Of a DNA stretch of 64,000 nt, positions 1 to 12,402 are shown one piece after another; within the stretch, counting starts at the first letter, position 1, and each line of letters starts with the position of its first letter. Source of the DNA: Terebella lapidaria. Taxonomy: Eukaryota; Annelida; Polychaeta; Terebellida; Terebellidae. Position numbers and translations under genes: made by a program. Location of the stretch: NCBI GenBank assembly GCA_949152475.1, contig OX424569.1, forward strand, positions 18,575,170 through 18,639,169. Reading direction: 5' to 3'. Below the pieces are notes generated by a model, which was given only the letters and a program-made list of their open reading frames with translations, was not told the DNA's origin and ran no database searches.

Positions 1-640
1 TCCATAACGGCCCGTTCATTTTTTTTTCAGCATAGCCATATCTCTATATGTTTCAATACAATACATGCATGGACTAATTGGCACTTATACAGAGAGTAAG
101 TGAGAGTGTTCAGATGCTCAATTATTTAAAAGTTTCAAACGAATGCATGTAAATGTAAGTATCAATCTATTACCACCAATACAGTGAGATTTTAATGATG
201 CCAATAACGAACGAAAAATACAATATTTTGCAATAGAAACAAAGCCCGACCAAATAGTTTATCCAACGACACACTGGCGTCATCAGGGGCAGACAGTGTG
301 TTAAATGTATTTGTTTAACAGTGTGTTAACAGTGTGCTAAATGTAGTTGTTTAAGTGCGTTGTAATCATCACTAATTTCATTGCCCAAGTCAATTAGAAC
401 ATTGGAATAAATTCCATATTACAAGTTACCTATGTTGTCTTGTACATCTATGATCTAGTCCCACCCCCACATATCGATGCTGGTTAGTACATGAATGTTG
501 TTTTTGAATGTTGAAAAAAAAATATGATAAATCATAATGTACACCCCTTATGTCGTCAAATATTACGTGATGTCATTCATACTCTATATTAATGGGCATG
601 AAAGTTAGGCCATTCCTGTTTAATTTTCTGTTTCTCGTCC
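1..640. other. Non-coding AT-rich sequence
   Basis: I see no gene, RNA gene or clear repeat boundary here. The reading frames are short and interrupted, and composition is AT-rich as in the rest of the intergenic DNA. Confidence 0.5.
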
Positions 641-1979
641 CCGCGCGCCTAGCTTTTCACGGAATCTTGAGAAAAAAAAAAACGAGACGCCATAGGCGAC
701 GCACCTCCCGGAATTCTGGAGGTCACATTCCAGGTCACCTAAGAACGGCCTTTTGATATGCTACAATATGGTCCTAGTTTGAACTCTCTACGACGATTAG
801 TTCTGAAGTTATGGTCATTTATGTTATTTTGACCTTTTTCTTGACTTTGACCTTGACCTTTGACCTTGGGTCACGAAATTGTGCATTGCTTGTGCATAGA
901 GCTATAGATTTTACTTGAATAATTTCATCAGAATCGAACAAGAACTTTGGACACTATGGGTTTTTCAAATTTCGAAAGATTGACGTTCATGACGTCACTG
1001 TGACGTCAACAAACATCACATCTGAAAACTAATGGAATAATTAGTATCAATGAATGAAGACCTTCTATTTGATAGACTACTTGATAGGTTTTAGTCAGTT
1101 TGAAAATTTGACCTTGAAGTTTTGCTCATGTGACCTCATTTTTCCGACCAAACTCAAGGTCAGTCATGAAAATGACATATATGTCTGATTGCCATACCTC
1201 TTCTGAATGATATCGTTCCAATTTCATGACCCCACTGCGATTCAGGCAGATGTTATTATCCAAAACGGGATTTCGCTGACATTGACCTTCACTTTTGACA
1301 TTTGTACTTCAGTTCGTAGACGTCAATGCCGGTAATATGCATATCAAGTTTCAAGTGATTCTATAGAGTATTGACAATGTTATGGCCTTTTGAAATTTCG
1401 GAAATTTGGTGTTTATGACGTCACTGTCACGTCAGTGTATGTCATTGCGCCAAAAATATAGGCAAGTCCAATCGGAATGATTATGATAAACGAGGGTTAC
1501 GATCAAGTCAATATTCCGAACTCATTGTCAAGAAATCACGTTGCAAATTTCAATTGCGACATTTTGATACGACCCCCTGCTATATGCGAGCCATATACGT
1601 ACTTTTGGGTTAGGCGATATCGCATATGAGGCACGTATCTTTAGACGTTTAAACTGAAACACCGCTAATAGATTGATACTTACATTTACAGCATAGGAAT
1701 CAATTGCGAATATAGAGGAATGATATATACTGAATATTTTCATGACCTTGAACTTGAACTTTGACCTCATTTTCAAGGTCACATCACAGAATGGCTAATG
1801 TCTCACTTATTATCGACTTTACAGCTTAGGAATTTATTGTGGACATACTAGAAGTGATATATTTGTTGAAAATTTCATGGCCTTGAATTTATCAGTGACT
1901 TTGTTTTCAAGGTCACTGGACAAAAGGCTAATATCTAAAATGTATATTGTCCAGTAACCTTTCTTAGCCCTTGGGCTAT
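641..1979 (+). mobile_element. Degenerate family B-type element with diverged minisatellite
   Basis: This stretch is built of diverged units rich in CCTTGAACTTTGACCT and AAGGTCAC. Its last unit and 3' end (about 1840-1979) closely match the last unit and 3' end of the better preserved element at 5212-7249: GTCCAGTAACC followed by the palindrome-like TTAGCCCTTGGGCTA and a T run. No coding capacity is visible. The 5' boundary near 641 is a guess, because the characteristic 5' hairpin of the family was not found; the element may be truncated or older. Confidence 0.5.
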
Positions 1980-1988
1980 TTTTTTTTA

Positions 1989-2752
1989 GCTTACCGACCC
2001 ATAAGGGCTGAAAAGCTATTGTCGTGGTTTTTCGTCCGTCGTCCGTCGTCCGTCGTCGTCGTCGTCGTCTGCCACATCATCTGTTAACATTTTTTATCTT
2101 TCTTTTTTGGCTGATGAATTTGTTCATAAATTTGTGTGAATATGTATTGGGTCAATACCCCCAGACGCTTTTTTCATTTTTTTTATCGAATCGATTATGC
2201 GTTTTTTCGACCATTTTTTATGCCGAAAATAGCCATTTTTGCATGTTTTCAACGTTAAAAATTATTTTCTCAAAAACTGTTTGATCAGTTTAGAGATTTT
2301 AGTTTCAAAATGTTCCCCTCATGTATCTTTATAATGTGTATAAGTTTCGATGCTCATGAATTGCCGGTCTGCGTGTGGCGGCCATTTTTATGTTTTTTAC
2401 AGGGCCCAAATAGGACTTTCCCATGTTAAATTCTCCTATGCTTCATAATGGGCCACAATGTTCTTGATATTTCATCTAATCTTGAGATTAGAGACTTGGA
2501 ATCAATTGTGGACATATAGGAAGTGATATATGCTGAATATTCTCGTGGCCTTGAATTTGACCTTGGACCTAATTTCCAAGGTCAAAGCACAGAATGGCTA
2601 TTATCTCGCTTATTATCGACTTTACAGCTCTTAGAAATCAAATGTGGACATGTAGGAATGATATATGCAGGATATACTTGTAACCTTGAAGTTACCAGAC
2701 CATGGGTCCGATCACCTATTGGCTAGCCGGTAAGCTACAGGTCCCTTGGGCC
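1989..2752 (+). mobile_element. Short family B relative with its own subterminal inverted repeat
   Basis: The segment starts with AGCTTACCGACCC and ends with GCCGGTAAGCT plus a CCCTTGGGCC motif. That is the same layout as family B (GGTTACCGGAC at the 5' side, GTCCGGTAACC at the 3' side) but with a different repeat sequence. A GTC/CCGTCGTCGTC microsatellite at about 2033-2070 and poly-T precede AT-rich sequence containing two diverged copies of the GACCTTGAATTTGACCTT unit. It is non-coding. It directly abuts the 3' end of the preceding element, so one may have inserted at the end of the other. Confidence 0.5.
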
Positions 2753-3384
2753 TATATGTTTATCTCTGACTAGGTCAAGTAAAAAAATAAATAGGCATCA
2801 AACGTTATATAGGGAATATGGGCTTGTTACTAATCAAGAAAAATTGATCGAGTTATTTTCTCGAAATTTTATGTATAAAATATCACCATCTTTATTTCCT
2901 GGGGGCGTCATATGCAGCCAGCTACGCGCCTGAGCATTTCATTTCGGTTTATGTTCTTTTCGATTTTGGTAAATATGATAGGATCCACTTCCGGTTTACG
3001 TTTTCTGGCGCTGAGTGCTTCTCAGTTTTGTTTGCATCACTAGACTCAGTGATGGTGTGAGGTAGTTATCTGGTGAGTTCGTCAGAGGGTCCATTGATCA
3101 ACAGAAAAGGTCAAACAAATTCGAAAGTGAGAGTTGACTCCTTATCGCTGTTATAAGTGTTATTATCCTATTATCGCCCATTCGCATTATACTGACACTC
3201 AACACAGTCCCTTGTCACGAAAGTGACTAATTGCTGTATGTTTTTGTGTCTAGATTCTAGTTGCTGTATACATTTTTTTGAAGGAAATAAAAGTTACAGA
3301 ACTCAGCACAGCCACTGCATTGTACACATTTATTCCCTATGGAAGGCCCAAACAGTGTCAGCAGTGTCAGTGGTCTAAAATATT
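2753..3384. other. Non-coding sequence between repeats
   Basis: No open frame of note, RNA gene or recognisable element. The only local structure is AT-rich text with short homopolymer runs. Confidence 0.4.
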
Positions 3385-3832
3385 GGACAGATTTCACTAA
3401 TTCCTTCGGCCATACAAAACAATGATAAAAAGCCCAAATTCAAGTCTCCATAGCTCCGTCCCAGAACAAGATAAACCTTAGCAGCTTATATACACAGCTA
3501 GCCAATCCATTTCCTGATCTCACTATAGTAAGGAAAATATATGTTGATAAATTGGATTTTTTGCTACAGCTCGAATTCTGAGGGTACCCCCTTGAAACGA
3601 CTCATTTTCATGCCTGACAACCCATATATATTGTTCGCCATCAGAGCCGTTCTGTGCGTGCTGTGGTCTTGAAACTCTTCGTGTGCAATGCCAACCAGCC
3701 TGGGTCAACAACCAGCCATAGCAAAATATCCACCACCATTCTGCGGGGGATCAAGGGCATCCCCCGTTCTCAAAATAGGGAATTCTCTGACTGTAACGGA
3801 TATGACGCAATATCATTGGTGTTGTCATGCCT
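3385..3832. repeat. 448 bp direct repeat, copy 1
   Basis: From GGACAGATTTCACTAATTCC to GTGTTGTCATGCCT this block is nearly identical in sequence and length to 4670-5117. The copies lie in the same orientation, separated by 837 bp of unrelated AT-rich sequence. The ends are not TG...CA, so they do not look like LTRs. A small open frame in each copy is not convincing coding sequence. Confidence 0.85.
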
Positions 3833-4669
3833 GAATAGTAGGCGATCCTGGTGTCACTACCATCTGATAATAAATTGTGATAGATTATGATCTAGATAAC
3901 ATGTGTACAAAGTTTCAAGGGTGCAAGTTATATCACTTTGGATTTATGGGCCAATAACTGACTTCGTTCCATTGTAAAAACGTAAAAAGGAATTGGCCCA
4001 TCAATACGTTATTTCATTGTGGATGGTACAAATTTTGGTGTCAGGTGCTGATGTTATCATATACTACAGTGGTTGAGGTACTTAAGAACCAGGATGCAGT
4101 TTTGTTGTAAAGAACCACGAATTATGTGCGCCACATGGAATTACAAATATTAATTAAATCCCAAATATTGGACCGAAATGACATAAAAGGGTCAGCTACA
4201 CAAGCAAAAATAAGCAAATCATCGTCAATCTGGTATAAAATCTTCAAAAATATGATATATAATTACCTTTTATGGGATTTAGTAACATAACATCGGGAGT
4301 TGAGCTGCTAAATTGGAATTCTGTTAGTTCGGCCGAAAATTCAAATATGCATTTTTTTCTCAAAAACGGTGTTTATATCAATAACACATATATTCTGAGA
4401 GATTTTCTTGTTTTGCACATTGGGAACAGCATCTCTTAGGCACAAATAAGCCATATGCATGCCGTGGGAAGCAATTTCTTGGGAGGCCCCTCTTTGTTTT
4501 GCAAAATCACGCATTTTCACCAAATTCACGGTTTATGTGAAAAATACATCAAAAACACAGAGGAAAAGCCAATTTTAATCTTTTTGCACCAAAACCATTA
4601 TAAGAGAATGCAACATTAGCGTTAACTTCAATCTAGAGTAGAAATTATAGAATACATGTATTTCCTTCA

Positions 4670-5117
4670 GGACAGATTTCACTAATTCCTTCGGCCATAC
4701 AAAACAATGATAAAAAGCCCAAATTCAAGTCTCCATAGCTCCGTCCCAGAACAAGATAAACCTTAGCAGCTTATATACACAGCTAGCCAATCCATTTCCT
4801 GATCTCACTATAGTAAGGAAAATATATGTTGATAAATTGGATTTTTTTATACAGCTCGAATTCTGAGGGTACCCCCTTGAAACGACTCATTTTCATGCCT
4901 GACAACCCATATATATCGTTCGCCATCAGAGCCGTTCTGTGCGTGCTGTGGTCTTGAAACTCTTCGTGTGCAATGCCAACCAGCCTGGGTCAACAACCAG
5001 CCATAGCAAAATATCCACCACCATTCTGCGGGGGATCAAGGGCATTCCCAGTTCTCAAAATAGGGAATTCTCTGACTGTAACGGATATGACGCAATATCA
5101 TTGGTGTTGTCATGCCT
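4670..5117. repeat. 448 bp direct repeat, copy 2
   Basis: This is the second copy of the block at 3385-3832, with only scattered substitutions (for example TTTTTTGCTACAG becomes TTTTTTTATACAG at about 4845). The copies diverge immediately after CATGCCT: copy 1 continues into unique DNA, while copy 2 runs within two bases into the TIR of the element at 5120-7541. The 837 bp between the copies (3833-4669) shows no gene. Confidence 0.85.
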
Positions 5118-5211
5118 ATTAGTGGTCCCACGATTAGAGAAAACTGTAATCGATTAATCGTTGCCTTCTAACCGAACCGTAACCGATTAATCATTGCTGA
5201 TGCCAATTTTT

Positions 5212-7249
5212 AGGTTACCGGACCTTTGGTCCGATAACCTATTGCCATGGCGTTGCGTCCGGCGTCCGTCCGTCCGTTCACATTTTTATCTTTAAAGTTT
5301 ATGATGGAATATTTCTGAAATTTTGCACAAAATACCTAAAAATATTTCCAAGGAAGGTTTTTTTTAGTTTTCTGATTTTCCAATTTTTTTCAAAATGGCG
5401 GCCGTTTTCGTCGAAAAATGGCCAATTTTCGACTTTGACAGTCATTTTCCCAAAATCTTATCAGTAACTTTTTTTCTTATTGATGCATAACACTCCTCTT
5501 ATGTGCCCCTGTGACATGTATAAATTTCGTTGCCCTTGAATCGCTCGAAGTGGGCCATTTTGGGCCCAAACTCGGCCCAAATGGGACTCTCCCATGTTAA
5601 ATTCTCCTATCCTTTATAATGGGACAAAATTAAGCCTAGTATCTCACTTAATATTGAGATTAGAGACTAGGAATCAATTGTGCACATATAGGAAATGATA
5701 TATCCTGAATATTCTGGTGACCTTGAATTTGACCTCTGACCTCGGTTTCAAAGTCAGAGGGCCATTTTCGTCGAAAAATGGCCAATTTTGGACTTTGACG
5801 GTCGTTTTCTCAGAATCCGTTCAGTAACTATTTTTCTTATCAATGCATAACACTCCTCATATGTACCCCTGTGACACGTATAAATTTCGTTGCCCTTGAA
5901 TCGCTCGAAGTAGGCCATTTTGGGCCCAAACTCGGCCCAAATGGGACTTTCCCTTGTTAAATTCTCCTATGCTTTACAATGGGACACATTAAGCCTAATA
6001 TCTCACTTAATATTGAGATTAGAGACTAGGAATCAATTGTGCACATATAGGAAATGATATATGCTGAATATTCTCAGGGTCTTGAATTTGACCTCTGACC
6101 TCGGTTTCAAGGTCAGAGCACAAAATGTCTAATATCTTGCTTATTAACGACTTTACAGCTTAGGAACCAATTGTGGACATATAGGAAATGATATATGCCG
6201 AATATTCTGATGACCTTGAATTTGACCTTTGACCTCATTTTCAAGGTCACACCACAGAATGGCTAATATCTCCCTTATTATCGATTTTACAGCTTAGGGA
6301 TCAATTGTGGACATATAGGAAATGATATATGCTGAATATTCTCGTGACCTTGAATTTGACTTCTGACCTCAGTTTCAAGGTCAGAGCACAAAATGGCTAA
6401 TATCTTGCTTATTATTGACTTTACAGTGTAGGAATCAATTATGAACTTATAGGAAATGATATATGCAGATTATTGTCATGACCTTGAATTTGACCTTTGA
6501 CCTCCTTTTCAAAGTCGCAGGACAAAATAGCTAATATCTCGCTTATTATCGATTTTACAGCTTAGGAATCAATTATGAACATATAGGAAATGATATATGC
6601 TGAATATTGCTATGACCTTGAATTTGACCTTTGACCTCATTTTCAAGGTCAGAGAACGAAATGGGTAATATCTCGCTTTTTATCGACTTTACAGCTTAGC
6701 AATCAATTGGGGACATATAGATAATGATATATTCTGAACATTGTCATGACCTTGAACTTCACCTTTGACCTAATTTCCAAGGTCACAGGACAAAATGGCT
6801 AATAGCTTGCTCATTATGGACTTTACAGCTTAGGAATCAATTATGAACATATAGGAAATGATATATGCTGAATATTGCTATGACCTTGAATTCGACCTTT
6901 GACGTCATTTTCAAGGTCACAGGACATAATGGCTAATATCTCGCTTATTATTGACTTCACAGCTTAGGAATCAATTATGAACATATAGGAAATGATATAT
7001 GCTGAATATTGCTATGACCTTGAATTCGACCTTTGACCTCATTTTCAAGGTCACAGGACATAATGGCTAATATCTCGCTTATTATTGACTTCACAGCTTA
7101 GGAATTAATTGTGGACATACTAGAAATGACATATGCCGAATATTATCGTGTCCTTGAATTGACCAATGACGTTTTTTAAAGGTCACGGGACAAAATACTA
7201 ATATCTAAAATATATATTGTCCGGTAACCTTTCTTAGCCCTTGGGCTAA
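5212..7249 (+). mobile_element. Family B non-autonomous element (Helitron/Helentron-like)
   Basis: The 5' end is a hairpin, AGGTTACCGGACC-TTT-GGTCCGATAACC. The 3' end carries the inverted copy GTCCGGTAACC followed by TTAGCCCTTGGGCTAA. Between them lie a 359 bp duplicated 5' block (about 5402 and 5761) and a 134 bp tandem array. There is no coding frame. Subterminal inverted repeats, a 3' palindrome, insertion into T runs and a central minisatellite recall HINE-type non-autonomous Helentrons; that assignment is inference. Confidence 0.65.
6050..7190 (+). repeat. Tandem array of 134 bp units
   Basis: The motif GGAAATGATATATGC recurs at 6050, 6184, 6318, 6452, 6586, 6720, 6854, 6988 and 7122 (with substitutions), a regular 134 bp spacing over nine copies. 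Each unit contains GACCTTGAATTTGACCTTTGACCTC, an AAGGTCA half and a segment reading TAATATCTCGCTTATTATCGAC. It is non-coding. Confidence 0.85.
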
Positions 7250-7541
7250 TTTTTTTTCAAAGCCAGATACTGACTGATTGATGAAGTCTAAACTTACAGC
7301 TTGACCAGCTACGATTGATTAACACCGAAGATAAGTTTGAGGCATCATGTTCTGCACAAGTCAAGTCAAGACATACCATATTAGTATACACTTTCAGCTT
7401 GATTTCATGATATAAAATGGAAATATAATGAATTATTATGCTGAATAAATTTACGTTCAAGTAATCGATTACAGATTTTGTAGCCGATTGTTAGCATTAA
7501 CCTAACCGCAGACGGTTAATCGTCTACTCGTGGGACCACTA

Positions 7542-8033
7542 TAAAATACGACGAAAATAGCTAACTAACTAAGTGTATTCTAATCTCCTTGAGGCAGGGA
7601 ATCTGCTATGGCCATTGGATTAGAGGATGATTTTGGACCCGATACGCAGACTGTATTATTCACTATTATTCACAATTTTAAACTATACAGCATTTATTTC
7701 GCATATAACTCTGTATTTCATTATTTAGCGGGAATTGGTGTATAATTTTTCTGATAAAAAATTAAACTGCTGTATATTTGTTGTAAATAACAAGGTAAAA
7801 CACCTTGAGCTATCAGAGCTGTCCACTTTGTGTTGATATTGCTGCCATTTTTCAATATATGACAATCATACGAGATTTGCAGAGAATCATGCATAAGAAA
7901 TGGGCATGTCTACAATAAAGAACATCGGATCATGGGTACGCATGCTCACTAGCGCTTCTGGTATCTTGGCAGGTTGGAAAGCAAACAAAATGAACATGCT
8001 AAATTATACTGTTTCTTTTCATATGTGCACCTG
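7542..8033. other. Non-coding sequence
   Basis: No gene or clear repeat is seen between the TIR element and the TTAA-flanked element. Confidence 0.4.
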
Positions 8034-9340
8034 TTAAAGGGCCATGGACATGCTATTCAACGTGATTATTAAATTGTTCTATATGCAAAAGTATTCATAA
8101 ATACTACATTCAGACGGACATAGAGCCATTCTAAACACACAGATGAATGTCTAAATCGGTCAGAAGACCGATATTTAAAGTGAAAAGCGGTCAGCATATT
8201 TTTAAGTAAAATGACGTTTCTGACGTCACAGGGGCAAAGATTTTCTATCCAGAATTTTTGACGCTGGGAAGTGACTGCAAATTTCTATGGGGCTGAAGAA
8301 CGGGGTGGCAGAGCACAAAGATATCTGACATGCGTATATCAGTATTTGACTTGATCAATATTGATAGTTGACATGATAGACATGCGTATATCTGTACAGT
8401 TGTACATTGTTTCGGTGGAGCTGAACATGTACACAGAACAGAAATTAGAGACAACATACACAGTAGAAATTTTGGAGTGAATTATGATCAGATGATTATT
8501 ACACATAGACCTACTATACATCCATTAATTACAGTAGCGGGGCATTACATTACATGTACATCACATTTACATTTAGGGAGCGCGCATTTATATATTTTAC
8601 AACATAATCAGCGGCGCTGTACAAAAATAATCATGATTAAACCAAAAAAGTGATATTTTGCTTAAACATTAAAAGCTTTGGCGAAGTAAAAGGTTTTGAG
8701 AGCCGTCTTGGGGCAATACGGAAGGGGTAGCTAGTGCTGCCCCTCCAATTTGCCCCAACACCACCACCCTTCTCCGCTCCGGGATACAGAAGATATAATG
8801 GCAGACAAGATAAACCGTGATGCGGTCTTCTGAGGGATCCTGTTGACAATGCGCAGAATGTTAGATTTTAGATTGATAGTATAGAGTTATCATTTCAGAT
8901 GTCTCTGATATTCCTTGATTACACCATGTAGCATATGCCTATATCATAATACTGGCATGAGTACAGAGTACATAATTTGTCCCATATGCAGGCGATTGGA
9001 CTAATGGCGAACTTGTTTGCTGTTCAAAACATAAATGGAATTCGATTTTGTATTTATATAGTGGTTGTATGGTAGGCCTATGCCATATGATATGAAATAA
9101 CTCGTGGTGACTTACAGGCCTGAACCTCATGCTTATTTGTTTCTTTTTACATGCACTTTTATAAATTGGAATGCAATACAACATTACAATATCAATCGAT
9201 ATTTAGTTCATACGCATTATAACTATTAGGGCCTCTAACTGGGACCACCAGCCTCTGAGTAAAGATAGGTGTTTGGCAGTGAGAATGATGTAGGCAATAT
9301 TTCCCAAAAATCTCACATTTTCGCCCTCTATTTATAAATA

Positions 9341-9642
9341 CCGTATTGGTCCTAATAGTAGCATGGTGAGCCAAAGCAAGACCTCCTTCAGCAACGCGCG
9401 AAAAATTAAGGTCAAACTTGAGGTAAAATTTAAGAAAATTACTAAATACTATACCTATGGCCTTCAATCCCCTGTAATATGATTCAAATAACATAAATAT
9501 GTGGTTTGGAACACTCTAAGATCTTATCACAAAGATATGAAGTGATCAAGTGAATTATAAGACTGCAAAAATCGAATATTTTGGGTGAAAAGAGGGGGGC
9601 GATCTACTATTAGGGCGCGTGCCACTGTTAGGACCAATACGG
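9341..9642. mobile_element. Foldback MITE with TA target duplication
   Basis: CCGTATTGGTCCTAATAGT at 9341 is mirrored by ACTGTTAGGACCAATACGG ending at 9642, and TA lies on both sides. The roughly 300 bp length, terminal inverted repeats and TA duplication suggest a mariner-like MITE. The interior shows no coding frame that belongs to it. Confidence 0.55.
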
Positions 9643-10211
9643 TAAGGTCAAATATCGATTCGTGCACATGGGCCTATGTCAGATGGAAGTAAGGGCAGAT
9701 AACAGATATTCTCTGATAAGAGTTCAGCTCTTGTCATTTAGGCACATCAACCCATGTATATACTTCAATGTCCCCGCCCCTTTTACTTCGAACTTAAGTT
9801 TTCAAGCCCGGAGCATAAATCATTGTAATAAATTGTTTGATTCCAAGATAAAAGTATGGCAAGTTACATCATGACACCTTGCAGTAGCCATGGCCCATTG
9901 CTGAACTAAAAGGATACTGAGCATAGGCCTAGATGTATGCAAGTAAACAGGCTATGGAATATCCGGAAAATACAAAGGTTTATGCCTTCACGATGTGTAC
10001 AACCTCATGCTGGATATAATATCCATACCCATTGGTATAGCCTAGTGATGAACGGACTCCCACCAACACCCGGCAAACAACCACCTGCAAACGACAAACG
10101 TCTTTGCCAGCGCGGTCGTTCCCACGTGACGTCACAGATCACAAAGTACGTAAAATACCAAATAGCTGGTCCAACGACGGTTCAGTACAATTTCTCGGCA
10201 ACCTGAGCCCC

Positions 10212-12402
10212 TAATTAGGGCATTTCGGCCCGAAATGCCCTTATGGTTTTGTCTGTTTTTTTTTTTTTTTTCTTCTTTTTTTTTTACTTTCCGCCGTTTT
10301 GGTTTCCGATCAATAACTCGGGAACGCCTGAATGGATCTTGTCCAAATTTACACCACTGGTCAGAAATATTACATGGAAGACCCCTATTGTTTTGGAGGC
10401 GGCTCCGGGGTCCGTGAGGTCCGTGAGGATGAAATCAAGGTTTATTTTGAGACTTGGTTTCCGATCGATAACTCAAAAAGTTTTCATGCAATGGCAAGTA
10501 TTCTATGCATGGGAGTTCATATACCACCAGGGAAGAACCCTATTGATTTTGGGATCAATCCGTCGAACGACCTCTGACCTAGAGCTCGGAAGAATTTTTG
10601 CTGATTCATCCTTGAGGCTTTCATTCATATCTCGGAAACGGTGCGTCGTAGAGCAAAACGGAGCTCAATTTCGGCCTCCTGGCACTAGACAAACTAGTCT
10701 AGGGGGTATCTTGGGTCGAAACGACCCCTGGTGTCGAATTTTTTTTTGCCGAGTCGGCACTTCCTGTTCGGCCGTATCTCGGAAACGGTGCGTCGTAGAG
10801 CGAAACGGAGCTCAATTTCGGCCTCCTGGCACTAGACAAAGTAGTCTAGAGGGTATCTTGGGTCGAAACGACCCCTGGTGTCGAATTTATTTTTGCCGAC
10901 TCGGCACTTCCTGTTCGGCCGTATCTCGGAAACGGTGCGTCGTAGAGCGAAACGGAGCTCAATTTCGGCCTCCTGGCATTAGACAACTAGTCTAGGGGGT
11001 ATTTTGGGTCGAGACGACCCCTGGTGTCGAATTTATTTTTTCGCCGACTCGGCACTTCCTGTTCGACCGTATCTCGGAAACGGTGCGTCGTAGAGCGAAA
11101 CGGAGCTCAATTTCGGCCTCCTGGCACTAGACAACTAGTCTAGGGGGTATTTTGGGTCGAGACGACCCCTGGTGTCGAATTTATTTTTTCGCCGACTCGG
11201 CACTTCCTGTTCGACCGTATCTCGGAAACGGTGCGTCGTAGAGCGAAACGGAGCTCAATTCCGGACTTCTGGCACTAGACAAACTAGTCTAGTGGGTATT
11301 ATGGGTCGAGACGACCCCTGGTGTCGAATTTATTTTCGCCGACTCGGCACTTCCTGTTCGACCGTATCTCGGAGACGGTGCGTCGTAGAGCGAAATGGAG
11401 CTCAATTCCGGCCTTCTGGCACTAGACAAACTAGTCTAGTGAGTATTTTGGGTCGAGACGACACCTGGTGTCAATTTTTTTTTCGCCGACTCGGAACTTC
11501 CTGTTTGGCCGTATCTCGGAAACGGTGCGTCGTAGAGCGAAACGGAGCTCAATTCCGGCATTCTGGCACTAGACAAACAAGTCTAGGGGGTATTTTGGGT
11601 CGAGACGACCCCTGGTGTCGAATTTATTTTCGCCGACTCGGCACTTCCTGTTGGGCCGTATCTCGGAAACGGTGCGTCGTAGAGCGAAACGGAGCTCAAT
11701 TCCGGCCTTCTGGCACTAGACAAACTAGTCTAGTGGGTATTTTGGGTCGAGACGACACCTGGTGTCAATTTTTTTCGCCGACTCAGAACTTCCTGTTCGG
11801 CCGTATCTCGGAAACGGTGCGTCATAGAGCGAAACGGAGCTCAATTTCGGCCTGCTGGCACTTGACAAACTAGTCTAGAGGGTATCTTGGGTCGAAACGA
11901 CCCCTGGTGTCGAATTTTTTTTTGCCGACTCGGCACTTCCTGTTCGGCCGTATCTCGGAAACGGTGCGCCGTAGAGCGAAACGGAGCTCAATTTCGGCCT
12001 CCTGGCACTAGTCAAACTAGTCTAGGGAGTATCTTGGGCTGAGACGTCTTCTGGTGTCAAATTTGTTTTTTCACCGACTCGGCACTTTCTGTTTGGTTGT
12101 ATGTCGGAAACGATGCGTCGTACAGCGAAACGGAGCTTAATTTCAGCCTCCTGGCACTAGACTAACTAGTCTAGAGGGTATCTTGGGTCGAGACGACTTC
12201 TGGTGTCGAATTTTTTTTCACCGACTCAGCACTTCCTGTTTGCCGTATCTCGGAAACGGTGCGTCGTAGAGCGAAACGCAAAGATGCCTTAGGGTGGGGT
12301 ATGTCACTTAAACTTTGACCACGGACAGTTTCAGAGTCATCATGGTTCTAGACACGGTCTCACACGAAATGCCCCAAGGCATCTTCAGGCCTTGACGTCT
12401 AG
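10212..12402 (+). mobile_element. Family A non-autonomous element, copy 1 (Helitron/Helentron-like)
   Basis: The 5' end is TAATTAGGGCATTTCGG followed by CCCGAAATGCCC, a strong hairpin, then TTATGGTTTTGTCTG and a T-rich tract. The body is a 147 bp tandem array. The 3' end is CACGAAATGCCCC-AAGGCATC (hairpin), then CAGGCCTTGACGTCTAG followed by TT. GGGCATTTCG at the 5' side and CGAAATGCCC at the 3' side form a subterminal inverted repeat. Copies at 24802-27267 and 38643-40580 end at exactly the same CTAG|TT, which fixes the boundary. No protein is encoded. The class assignment is inferred from architecture only. Confidence 0.65.
10629..12270 (+). repeat. Tandem array of 147 bp units in family A copy 1
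   Basis: The landmark ATCTCGGAAACGGTGCGTCG recurs at about 10629, 10776, 10923, 11071, 11219, 11366, 11513, 11660, 11804, 11952, 12101 and 12247, spaced 144-149 bp and mostly 147-148. Because 147 is a multiple of three, long frames (10243-10995 and 11172-11873) stay open across it; these are repeat translations and not genes. Confidence 0.9.

Larger units (their letters stand above)
5120..7541. mobile_element. TIR element (hAT-like ends) hosting a nested family B element
   Basis: Perfect 14 bp terminal inverted repeats, TAGTGGTCCCACGA at 5120-5133 and its complement at 7528-7541, enclose the segment. Adjacent sequence on both sides carries further similar motifs (CTGTAATCGATTA, CGATTAATCG). 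The inner part is almost entirely the family B element at 5212-7249, so the host was probably a small MITE of about 380 bp. The TAGTGG start resembles hAT termini, but I cannot see an 8 bp target duplication, so the superfamily is tentative. Confidence 0.6.

Noticed and set aside
3385..5117. 448 bp direct repeats as LTRs of a retrotransposon
   Set aside because: No TG...CA ends, no primer-binding site, no polypurine tract and no coding sequence between them.
10243..11873. Long plus-strand frames (250 and 233 codons) with repeating CVVERNGAQFR peptides
   Set aside because: They are translations of the 147 bp array, which stays in frame because 147 is divisible by three. There is no independent sign of coding.
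10629..12270. Regular repeats as a possible CRISPR array
   Set aside because: Units are contiguous 147 bp tandem copies without unique spacers, in an intron-containing eukaryotic genome.
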